A DNA stretch of 29,162 nt from an uncultured Streptococcus sp. Lineage in GTDB: Bacteria > Bacillota > Bacilli > Lactobacillales > Streptococcaceae. The notes under the pieces were generated by a model that made no database searches, was not told the origin of the DNA, and worked only from the letters and a program-made list of their open reading frames with translations. The position numbers and the translations under genes were made by a program. Of this stretch, positions 15,563 through 21,863 are shown piece by piece. The stretch lies in assembly GCF_938020365.1 (NCBI RefSeq), contig NZ_CALIIB010000063.1, forward strand, positions 1-29,162, read 5' to 3'. Position 1 is the first letter of the stretch. Each line of letters starts with the position of its first letter.

Positions 15563-18244
15563 TTATTTTTTCTGTCTTTTAGTAATCATGGCTAAGGTTG
15601 ATAGATTCTGTGTGACAGTGGTGAACTCAGAAGCCATGCTTTGCGATTGATATACGGCAGCAGACAGACTGATCGAATGGGCTCTCTCTGCACTGATTGA
15701 TTGTTCAATGCTCATTCTTTGTGACTGTGATTCAGCAATAGATAGACTGATTGAACGCTCTCTTTCCACGCTCATTGATTGCTCAATAGCGATACTTTGT
15801 GATTGCGATTCCGCAACAGATAGACTGCGTGACTGTTCTTGCTCTAGGCTGATAGACTGCTCAATAATCTTACTTTGGGCTTCAGATTGGGCAAGGTAAA
15901 TGCTGAATGAATGATCCTGTTCGACGCTGATTGATTGTTCAACGGCTCTGCTGAGGACTTTAGATTCTGCAGCAGATAAACTAAATGATTGTTCTTGCTC
16001 CAAGCTGGTAGACTGCTCAATAGTATCTCTTTTGGCTCTAGATTCCGCAGCTGCCAAACTGTATGAATATTCCTGTTCCAGGTTGCGGGATTGTTCCACC
16101 GCCGCATGTTGCGATTGTGATTCCGCGATAGACAGGCTGCGTGACTGTTCTTGTTTCAAGCTGATAGACTGCTCTACGGCCACGCTTTTCGCTTGTGATT
16201 CTGCCATAGACAGGTTAGTAGATACTTCATTTTCTAGGCTGATAGACTGTTCAATAGCGATGCTTTGGATTTCATTTTCAGTAACAGATAGGCTTAGTGA
16301 TGCCTCGTTCTCCGCGCTAATAGATTGTTCAATTGCCCGACTTAAAGCTTCGGATTCCGCCACAGATAGGCTGATAGACGCTTCATTTTCCGCGCTAATT
16401 GATAACTCGATCGCTTTACTTAGTGCTTCAGATTCTACGATAGATAAGCTCGTTGATACTTCGTTTTCCGTCATAATAGACTGTTCAATAGCTCCATCTA
16501 AGACTTGGGATTCCTCTACAGACAAGCTGATAGATGCTTCGCTCTCTGCTTGAGACACAGACTCAGCAACCGGCAAGCTAGTAGACGCTTCGATTTCTGT
16601 GCTGATCGATTCTTGGATAGCAATACTTTGAGAAATAGATTCGGCTACGGACAAGCTGGTAGACGCTTCGATTTCTGCACTGATCGATTCTTGGATAGCA
16701 ATGCTTTGCGACAACGATTCGGCCACAGACAAGCTAGTGGATGCTTCGATTTCTGCGCTGATTGACTCTTGGATAGCAATGCTTTGAGACACAGACTCAG
16801 CTATCGACAAGCTAGTAGATGCTTCCAATTCCGCACTGATCGATTCTTGAATGGCAATGCTTTGAGACACAGACTCAGCTACGGACAAGCTAGTAGATGC
16901 TTCTATTTCAGCGCTGATCGATTCTTGAATCGCGATGCTTTGCGAAACAGATTCAGCTACGGATAAGCTAGTAGATGCTTCTATTTCTGCGCTGATAGAT
17001 TCTTGGATCGCAATGCTTTGAGATACAGACTCAGCTACGGATAAGCTCAGCGACGTTTTCAATTCTGCGCTAATGGATTCCTGAATCGCGATACTTTGAG
17101 ATACAGATTCAGCGATAGATAAGCTTGTAGATGCTTCGAATTCCGCGCTGATAGATTCTTGGATAGCGATGCTTTGAGACACAGACTCGGCTACGGACAG
17201 GCTAAGAGATGCTTCGTTCTCTGCACTGATAGATTCTTGAATGGCAATGCTTTGAGACACAGATTCAGCTACGGACAAGCTCAGTGATGCTTCCAATTCT
17301 GCACTGATCGATTCTTGGATAGCAATACTTTGCGAAATAGACTCTGCTACGGACAAGCTGGTAGATGCTTCCAATTCAGCGCTAATGGATTCCTGAATCG
17401 CGATACTTTGAGAAACAGATTCTGCTGCTGACAGGCTAAGAGACGCTTCGAATTCCGCGCTGATCGATTCTTGGATGGCAACGCTTTGCGAAATAGACTC
17501 TGCTACGGACAAGCTGGTAGATGCTTCGATTTCAGCGCTGATAGATTCTTGGATAGCGATGCTTTGCGATACAGATTCCGCCACGGACAATCTAGTAGAC
17601 GCCTCGTTGTCCGCACTGAGAGACTCTTCAGCGGCCATGCTTTGAGATACTGACTCAAAAATTGATAAGCTAAGAGACGCTCTATTTTCTTCAAGGATTG
17701 ATTGCTCGAAGGCATAACTTTGCGCAATTGACAAGCTAGAAGAAGTATCCGTTTCCTTGCTATCAGATTGCCCAACTTCCAAACTTTGTGTCTGTGATTC
17801 GGTTACTTCTAAACTACGAGAAGCCTTTTTACTTTCTATACTTAATGATAGAGATATTGAATCAGCAGTGCTCTTCAAGCCCCTCTTTTTCATAGAATCT
17901 GAAGAAATGCTTGTCTCAGCAGATTCTGTCGTGCTGGCTGCCTGGCTTTTTGCTGCCATTTTTTCCTGCTCCAGACCAGCTTCACTTTCTACAGCTGGAG
18001 ATTCGTCTACTTCTTCTCCACCGATATTCATAACATCCAAGCGGTCGTAGTATTGGATCGATTCTAAAGCTTTCTCAATGAGGAAATTTTCTCTATCTTC
18101 GGGGTTCACATTGACTTGTGGGTTACTTCCTTCATTGTTATGAACCGCAGAAGTGGATGATTCGTCCTCTTCTCCTTTTATAAGACGCTTAAAGCCACCT
18201 AAAAAATTACGAAACATACCTTTGTTCTCTTCATTATTTGGCAT
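15563..18244 (-). CDS. Serine-rich 26-residue repeat protein without visible export signal
   Basis: An 893-aa protein. The start at 18242-18244 is chosen because GGGAG is nine bases upstream; the ATG two codons earlier is too close to it. Residues 1-25 contain a basic amphipathic stretch (GMFRNFLGGFKRLIKG). Residues 26-120 are acidic and non-repetitive (with RENFLIEKALESIQYYDRLD). From 182 to 873 there are 27 units of a 26-residue repeat, consensus SISAEIEASTSLSVAES plus VSQSIAIQE. The tail ends in ITKRQKK. I see no signal peptide, no KxYKxGKxW-type long signal, no LPXTG and no membrane helix, unlike GspB/Hsa/SrpA-type adhesins. It is first gene of a unit with the GH1-like protein, under a perfect consensus promoter. 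Function unknown; a coiled filament or an intracellular scaffold is possible. Confidence 0.85.
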   Translation of the reverse strand: MPNNEENKGMFRNFLGGFKRLIKGEEDESSTSAVHNNEGSNPQVNVNPEDRENFLIEKALESIQYYDRLDVMNIGGEEVDESPAVESEAGLEQEKMAAKSQAASTTESAETSISSDSMKKRGLKSTADSISLSLSIESKKASRSLEVTESQTQSLEVGQSDSKETDTSSSLSIAQSYAFEQSILEENRASLSLSIFESVSQSMAAEESLSADNEASTRLSVAESVSQSIAIQESISAEIEASTSLSVAESISQSVAIQESISAEFEASLSLSAAESVSQSIAIQESISAELEASTSLSVAESISQSIAIQESISAELEASLSLSVAESVSQSIAIQESISAENEASLSLSVAESVSQSIAIQESISAEFEASTSLSIAESVSQSIAIQESISAELKTSLSLSVAESVSQSIAIQESISAEIEASTSLSVAESVSQSIAIQESISAEIEASTSLSVAESVSQSIAIQESISAELEASTSLSIAESVSQSIAIQESISAEIEASTSLSVAESLSQSIAIQESISAEIEASTSLSVAESISQSIAIQESISTEIEASTSLPVAESVSQAESEASISLSVEESQVLDGAIEQSIMTENEVSTSLSIVESEALSKAIELSISAENEASISLSVAESEALSRAIEQSISAENEASLSLSVTENEIQSIAIEQSISLENEVSTNLSMAESQAKSVAVEQSISLKQEQSRSLSIAESQSQHAAVEQSRNLEQEYSYSLAAAESRAKRDTIEQSTSLEQEQSFSLSAAESKVLSRAVEQSISVEQDHSFSIYLAQSEAQSKIIEQSISLEQEQSRSLSVAESQSQSIAIEQSMSVERERSISLSIAESQSQRMSIEQSISAERAHSISLSAAVYQSQSMASEFTTVTQNLSTLAMITKRQKK
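15626..17701 (-). repeat. 27 tandem 78-bp coding repeats
   Basis: Units encode 26 residues each. Units 1-14 follow the SISAE / ESVSQSIAIQE pattern closely. Unit 15 is cut to 20 residues and unit 16 to 23, a net 9-residue loss at about 16545-16590. Units 17-27 drift to SISLEQEQSRSLSVAES with a terminal AIEQ instead of AIQE. The two halves thus look like two generations of expansion. Copies differ at many synonymous positions. Confidence 0.9.
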
Positions 18245-18277
18245 GGACATACTCTCCCTAATTTTAGTAATAATACT

Positions 18278-18306
18278 ATTATAAAGGCTAGTAGAGCATC
18301 TGTCAA
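18278..18306 (-). promoter_or_regulatory. Perfect consensus sigma-A promoter of the serine-rich gene
   Basis: On the minus strand TTGACA (18301-18306), exactly 17 bp, TATAAT (18278-18283); start codon 34 bp downstream of the -10. No operator is obvious, so strong and rather constant expression is expected. Confidence 0.85.
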
Positions 18307-18463
18307 AATTTATTGCATTAAAATGAAGATTTTCAAAAGTAAGGGTTTTCTTGGAACTTTATAAGAGTTTTTCTCCGGATTTTATCCATATTTACTCTCT
18401 TTTTTGAAGGATTTGAAGTCGATAGAAATAATATCTTAGAAATAATGATATAATATGAGAAGT

Positions 18464-18696
18464 TATGATTGTATTCCGTTTATTCAATCTTAATACAAGG
18501 AGAGCAGTCATAGAGGGGTCACGAATATAGACGAGTAGATCATAGTTTAAGGAAATCCGAATGAAGCTATTGAAAAATTGCAAACTTAAAAGAAGATGCA
18601 AGCGAATATGTGAGAAAATCGGTTGGAAATGCTTTAGGGGATATTAGTAAGAAATTTCCAGAGTTGCTTAAAATTGAGCTTGATAGCTTGAAATGA
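18464..18696 (+). pseudogene. DNA alkylation repair enzyme remnant (AlkD-like HEAT repeat protein)
   Basis: The C-terminal part of a HEAT-repeat DNA glycosylase of the COG4912/COG4335 type is readable across three frames. RRAVIEGSRI is followed by a TAG where the family has Trp (18528-18530), then TSRS and a second TAG where Tyr is expected (18543-18545). FKE is followed by a one-base loss near 18555, then NPNEAIEKLQT, another one-base loss near 18587, and LKEDASEYVRKSVGNALG through ELDSLK to the stop at 18694-18696. The N-terminal two thirds are missing. It is clearly inactive. From 18307 to 18464 there is only AT-rich sequence with a lone TATAAT before the remnant. Confidence 0.8.
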
Positions 18697-18777
18697 AAAA
18701 GTAAAGAGATATGATAGGTTTACAAGTTAGCAAGTCAATTGATTGTCTGACAAATTTGAATTTATTAAGGTGTGCAT

Positions 18778-19395
18778 ATGGGAGAAAAAAGACCTGATTT
18801 TCGAGATATAAAATCATTTGAAGAATTTAATAGATACTACTGGTATCGAGAAGAACTTTCACAAATTTGTAAGTCCCTTGGATTAGAGTATAGATGTACG
18901 AAGCAAGAATTAAACTATATTATCGAACAGTATTTTAAGGGAAATAAAGTAGAAAAATTTTTGAGTAAAGGAAACAAAAGTCAAGTCGAAGTGATAACCT
19001 TGGAGACTCCGTTACTTAACTGTGGTTTTTCTTTTAACCAAAAATTTCGAGATTATTTTTCAGCTGTAACAGGGATTAGTCCGTTTAAATTTAGTGCTGA
19101 TATGGCAACGGCTTGGCGAAAAGTAAAAAGGGATAAAGATATAAAATTCACTATTCAAGATATGATTAAAATATATTATGGTGAGTCAGATTATGCCAAG
19201 TATGATAGTTCGGCTTGCCAATGGAATCAGTTTCTAAAAGACTTTTGTTTAGATGAATTGAGCGATTGTTATTCTAATAAGTTAAAAGTTGCAGCTATTC
19301 TCTGGAAAGAAGTTAGAAACTCGACACATGAAAAAGTTTACTCACGGGAAGTTTTAAAAAAGTATGAATCTAAAGTAGAGGAATACCGTAAGTAA
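18778..19395 (+). CDS. SAP-type / DUF6434 domain protein
   Basis: A 205-aa basic, lysine-rich protein. The start is the ATG at 18778 with AAGGTG six bases upstream; a GTG two codons earlier is less likely. Residues 10-60 (SFEEFNRYYWYREELSQICK, then YRCTKQELNYIIEQYFKGN) have the two-helix shape of a SAP-like domain. The rest (FNQKFRDYF, TAWRKVKRDKD, FLKDFCLDELSDCYS) matches what I know of DUF6434 proteins. The lower GC content and its position among remnants point to acquired DNA. It may bind nucleic acid; no enzyme motif is seen. Recognition of the DUF is from memory and moderately sure. Confidence 0.65.
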   Translation: MGEKRPDFRDIKSFEEFNRYYWYREELSQICKSLGLEYRCTKQELNYIIEQYFKGNKVEKFLSKGNKSQVEVITLETPLLNCGFSFNQKFRDYFSAVTGISPFKFSADMATAWRKVKRDKDIKFTIQDMIKIYYGESDYAKYDSSACQWNQFLKDFCLDELSDCYSNKLKVAAILWKEVRNSTHEKVYSREVLKKYESKVEEYRK

Positions 19396-19498
19396 ACAGA
19401 TTTCAGCTTGTCGAGCTGAATAAAGTTGGACGGCATTAATTTATATGCTATTTTAGCATAACACAATAATAAAATAGATGTTGGAGCGAGCATAGAAA

Positions 19499-19527
19499 AA
19501 GAGGAGCCTCATAATGAAGTTCCTCTT
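19499..19527 (-). terminator. Stem-loop, terminator-like on the minus strand
   Basis: AAGAGGA (19499-19505) and TCCTCTT (19521-19527) with further pairing inside. The minus strand ends in T5. No gene on that strand now leads into it, so it is probably left over from a lost gene. A second hairpin, TTCAGCT/AGCTGAA at 19402-19420, follows the SAP gene but lacks a T run. Confidence 0.5.
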
Positions 19528-19564
19528 ACTTTTGATTGTCCGAATCGATATTCTCATTTCAAAT

Positions 19565-19644
19565 AAAGGTAGTGAAAAAAGTAGTGATTCGGTTGATTTA
19601 TATTGCGATGTACTGAATTCAAGAAAAAGAAATAACGCTTGAAA
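19565..19644 (+). repeat. Left copy of an 80-bp imperfect direct repeat (R1)
   Basis: It pairs with 21132-21211: 42 of the first 55 positions are identical, then similarity continues after a one-base gap to CGCTTgAAA. The best kept block is TTGATTT-TA-TGCGAT. The right end touches the IS end at 19645 exactly. Candidate attachment-site or integrase-end remnant. Confidence 0.6.
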
Positions 19645-19812
19645 TGGACTGCACCCCAAAAGTTAGACAGAAAAAATCTAACATTGGGGTGTTTTATAAT
19701 GAAATTGCGTTATGAAGCTAAAGTTCAAATCTATGAACTAAGGAAACAAGGAATCAGCTTAAAGCGTCTTTCAGAAAAATATGGAATTAATCTTTCAAAT
19801 CTTTTGTATTTC
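19645..19812 (+). mobile_element. Left end of an IS3-family element, truncated
   Basis: The sequence begins with a terminal TGGACTGCACCCCAAAAGTT as in streptococcal IS150-group elements. A leader hairpin follows (CCCCAA and GTTAGA arms at 19654-19667 with TCTAAC and TTGGGG at 19677-19689), a usual shield against outside transcription. OrfA starts at 19699 as MKLRYEAKVQIYELRKQG and keeps ISLKRLSEKYGINLSNL, the helix-turn-helix of the transposase. Similarity stops near 19812; the frame then reads unrelated sequence to 19875. The rest of orfA, orfB and the right end are absent. Confidence 0.8.
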
Positions 19813-19855
19813 AAAAATTTATTGGAACTTTTCTCTTTACGCGTTTGTCGTGTCA

Positions 19856-19948
19856 TCATAGTTCGCTTTGTGTAATATTGTATTTTTTTCTTAAATTTTT
19901 GATACGAGTAGGTATTTCTTGTGAGTAATTTTCATCAAAAAATTTCAT
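19856..19948 (-). pseudogene. Truncated XRE-type regulator gene
   Basis: A 30-codon frame starts at 19946-19948 with an intact GGGAG ribosome site seven bases upstream. It ends RIKNLRKKYNITQSEL, the first two helices of a Cro/CI domain, and then meets two stops. A few bases later, in the next frame, MTRQT resembles the VTRQT of helix 3, so an internal deletion and frameshift are likely. It lies beside the IS stump. Inactive. Confidence 0.5.
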
Positions 19949-19991
19949 AGAGTAGCTCCCTAGAATCATGGAAAAGTAGTAAAAATAGTTG

Positions 19992-20330
19992 TTATCCTAG
20001 TTGATTAAAAAAATCTCTGATTTCCTCATCCTTTATAAAATAATATATAATTTTCCCCTCTCTTCTAGTGTCCAAGATGTTTTGATTGGCTAGTTTACGA
20101 AGATGGTGGGAGGCAGATGCCATACTGAGATTTAATAAACAGGCTATATCGCAGACACAGAGTTCTTCGACGGCAAGGAGATAAAAGATGATATTTATCT
20201 GTTTATTATCGGTAAATTTTGATAAAATGCGAAGTGATTTTTGGACTTCTTCCTTTTCAAGGTAGTTCGTTGCGGTTGTAACATTTTGTTGATTAATAAC
20301 ATCCACTTGACAGATACTATCTTTTTTCAT
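19992..20330 (-). CDS. cadC: CadC-type ArsR/SmtB metalloregulator
   Basis: A 112-aa winged-helix repressor. The start is the ATG at 20328-20330 with AGGAG upstream inside the end of cadD; a longer frame through that site is unlikely. Cys58 and Cys60 lie in ELCVCDIA, the metal-binding box, and Cys7 is in the N-terminus; these numbers equal three of the four cysteines of the classical CadC metal site, while Cys11 is absent. The DNA-reading helix is LSMASASHHLRKL (68-80). Cd, Pb or Zn would release it from the operator at 20966-20987. It is transcribed behind cadD, an order also seen for CadX-type regulators. Confidence 0.88.
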   Translation of the reverse strand: MKKDSICQVDVINQQNVTTATNYLEKEEVQKSLRILSKFTDNKQINIIFYLLAVEELCVCDIACLLNLSMASASHHLRKLANQNILDTRREGKIIYYFIKDEEIRDFFNQLG

Positions 20331-20341
20331 AATTTTTTCTC

Positions 20342-20956
20342 CTAGCCCAACACAGCCCATAGCATGTCAAAGCTGTTGTTTTCAATCAGGATATACATCC
20401 CCAATCCTAAATAGACAACGGCAATAAACCATCTGCTATATTTTTCCAAAGTTTCTCCAACAGAAGGGACTTGTGCCAATTTTTGGGCAGAAAAAATCAA
20501 GAGATAAATCATGACTAGAAAAGTAAGTAAAGTCACTATCAAATTCGCTAAATTTAAGGTGGTAAAATATGGGACAAAGACACCAATATTGTCAGCGCCA
20601 CAACTTGCAAAAGTAATCATAGCGACTAGAAAAATCAGGTTTTTATTGTCTTTTCGCAAACCATCTTTTGCAATAGCTTCTCCATCAGAATCTCCTAAAA
20701 GCAAAACTTTGAGGCCTAGGAAAATTGGAATCAAACCGAGTAAACCTAAAATCTCTTTACTAGGAATATAATTTAAGACAAATGCAAAAAGCAAACTTAG
20801 CAATATTAGACTAACAGAGCCTAGAAATTGTCCTAAATAGATGTTAATGATGTCCTTTCTGCTTTTTCTTTTGGCAAAAAATAACATTAGGATAATAAGT
20901 AAGTCTACGGCTGTCCCAGAATACAGGATTATTGAAGTAACAATATTTTGAATCAT
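20342..20956 (-). CDS. cadD: CadD family cadmium resistance transporter
   Basis: A 204-aa membrane protein with five to six segments. The start is the ATG at 20954-20956; an ATG four codons earlier lies inside its GAGGTG ribosome site. Family features are VTSIILYSGTAVDLLIILML at the start, YLGQFLGS near 47-54 and FASCGADNIGVFVPYF near the middle, which contains the conserved Cys-Gly-Ala-Asp-Asn of CadD. It confers cadmium resistance, by efflux or binding. It is the first gene of the cadD-cadC pair, with promoter and operator directly upstream. Composition is more AT-rich than the flanking core genes, in keeping with transfer. Confidence 0.9.
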   Translation of the reverse strand: MIQNIVTSIILYSGTAVDLLIILMLFFAKRKSRKDIINIYLGQFLGSVSLILLSLLFAFVLNYIPSKEILGLLGLIPIFLGLKVLLLGDSDGEAIAKDGLRKDNKNLIFLVAMITFASCGADNIGVFVPYFTTLNLANLIVTLLTFLVMIYLLIFSAQKLAQVPSVGETLEKYSRWFIAVVYLGLGMYILIENNSFDMLWAVLG

Positions 20957-20965
20957 AAAACACCT

Positions 20966-21017
20966 CATTCAAATATATTTTTGAATGTATTCTAACATTA
21001 AACTTTGTAGATGTCAA
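20966..21017 (-). promoter_or_regulatory. cad promoter with overlapping CadC operator
   Basis: On the minus strand TTGACA (21012-21017), 17 bp, TAGAAT (20989-20994). Directly after the -10 lies a 22-bp palindrome, 20966-20987, arms CATTCAAA and TTTTGAATG-like, with a single mismatched pair. The TCAAA-TATTT-TTGAA core matches known CadC operators. Confidence 0.85.
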
Positions 21018-21067
21018 CTTAAAATCCACCAAAATATAGATAAGAAGTTAGTGTACCAAATATTAAA

Positions 21068-21098
21068 AAGCCCTGCTATCATTTCGATGGCAGGGCTT
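21068..21098 (-). terminator. Intrinsic terminator, probably of rpmF-rpmG
   Basis: AAGCCCTGC (21068-21076) and GCAGGGCTT (21090-21098) form a 9-bp stem; on the minus strand a T5 tract follows. It lies 150 bp beyond the rpmG stop, with repeat R2 in between. Confidence 0.8.
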
Positions 21099-21131
21099 AA
21101 CTTCAATATCCAGATGATATATTTATCTAAA

Positions 21132-21211
21132 AAAGGTAGAGTAAAAGGTAGAGTTTTTATTGATTTGTAGTGCGATATAATGAGTTTCAAAAAATCAAAA
21201 ATCGCTTAAAA
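21132..21211 (+). repeat. Right copy of the 80-bp imperfect direct repeat (R2)
   Basis: Partner of 19565-19644. It contains its own short tandem repeat GGTAGAGT (21135-21142 and 21147-21154). It lies between the rpmG stop and the terminator at 21068-21098. Confidence 0.6.
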
Positions 21212-21219
21212 TCAATATT

Positions 21220-21236
21220 TTGACGTCTATTGACGT
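21220..21236. repeat. Tandem TTGACGT boxes beside rpmG
   Basis: TTGACGT occurs at 21220-21226 and 21230-21236, a 10-bp period, 12 bp from the rpmG stop codon. The following TGTACTGAA (21237-21245 region) also occurs in R1. Such short direct repeats are like the arm sites of tyrosine recombinases. Confidence 0.35.
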
Positions 21237-21248
21237 GTACTGAAACCC

Positions 21249-21398
21249 TTACTTAACCTCTGTAAACACAACGTGTTTGCGAAGTTTTGGTGAGTATTTC
21301 TTCAATTGAAGACGGTCTGGAGTGTTACGTTTGTTTTTAGAAGTAAGGTACAAGCGTTCACCAGATTCTTTGTGTTCAAGTGTGATATTTACGCGCAT
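21249..21398 (-). CDS. rpmG: 50S ribosomal protein L33
   Basis: A 49-aa protein with the L33 signature [20 protein letters not shown] and the end [14 protein letters not shown]. It has none of the four zinc-ribbon cysteines, so it is the zinc-independent (C-) form. The ribosome site AAGGGAG is strong. It lies 15 bp after rpmF, as in other streptococci. Its 3' end faces the accessory region with repeats and the cad pair, and rpmG is, to my knowledge, one of the sites used by streptococcal integrative elements. Confidence 0.97.
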
Positions 21399-21413
21399 GG
21401 TATCTCCCTTCTA

Positions 21414-21596
21414 TTATTCAGCTGCAGCAGCTTTAGCGATTTTACGTCCTTTGTAGTATCCTTTAAGTGATACGCGGTGAGAACGTGAGTAATCTCCAGT
21501 AGTTTCGTCAAAGTTTACAGATGGAGCTGTTACTTTGTAGTGTGTACGACGTTTGTTTTTCTTCGCTTTTGAAGTGCGACGTGCAGGTACTGCCAT
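21414..21596 (-). CDS. rpmF: 50S ribosomal protein L32
   Basis: A 60-aa basic protein starting MAVPARRTSKAKKNKRRTHY, the L32 signature, and ending in an alanine-rich tail. It lacks the CxxC pair of zinc-binding L32, so it is also the C- form. Ribosome site AAAGGAG. First gene of the rpmF-rpmG operon, divergent from ilvD. Confidence 0.97.
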   Translation of the reverse strand: MAVPARRTSKAKKNKRRTHYKVTAPSVNFDETTGDYSRSHRVSLKGYYKGRKIAKAAAAE

Positions 21597-21657
21597 TGTT
21601 TGTTTCTCCTTTTAGAATGTAATTCGATGCAATCTCATGATTTTCATCAACTTTAAC

Positions 21658-21686
21658 AGTATAACAAAACTTTTTTGTAAAGTAAA
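21658..21686 (-). promoter_or_regulatory. Promoter of rpmF-rpmG
   Basis: On the minus strand TTTACT (21681-21686), 17 bp, TATACT (21658-21663), with a leader of about 55 bases before rpmF. Confidence 0.6.
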
Positions 21687-21819
21687 GTTACTTGACAGAA
21701 ATTTTTGATTTTCTTTTTGACAGTAGCAAAGCTTTTTAGCAGTTGTACCTATTTTTCGGATTATTATTCCAATATTCTGAAAATTTAAATATTTTCTTCT
21801 GTCCAACAGAGCATAAGTG

Positions 21820-21828
21820 TGGTATAAT
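21820..21828 (+). promoter_or_regulatory. Extended -10 promoter of ilvD
   Basis: TGGTATAAT at 21820-21828 on the plus strand with no clear -35. No T-box, leader peptide or riboswitch is seen before ilvD. Confidence 0.6.
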
Positions 21829-21863
21829 AAAGCACAAAGATGACTACAATGAAAGGGAAAGAC

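Noticed and set aside
15708..17653. Several long plus-strand frames opposite the serine-rich gene
   Set aside because: They are frame shadows of the 78-bp repeat; they lack ribosome sites and consist of repeated Ser/Asp/Arg/Cys strings.
15626..17701. CRISPR-like periodic repeats
   Set aside because: The 78-bp period is coding in one frame with no distinct spacers and no cas genes nearby.
18392..18601. Minus-strand frame upstream of the serine-rich gene
   Set aside because: It is antisense to the alkylation repair remnant and has no start signal.
19453..19659. Minus-strand frame of 68 codons between the SAP gene and the IS stump
   Set aside because: It runs through repeat R1 and a hairpin, has no ribosome site and no protein-like composition.
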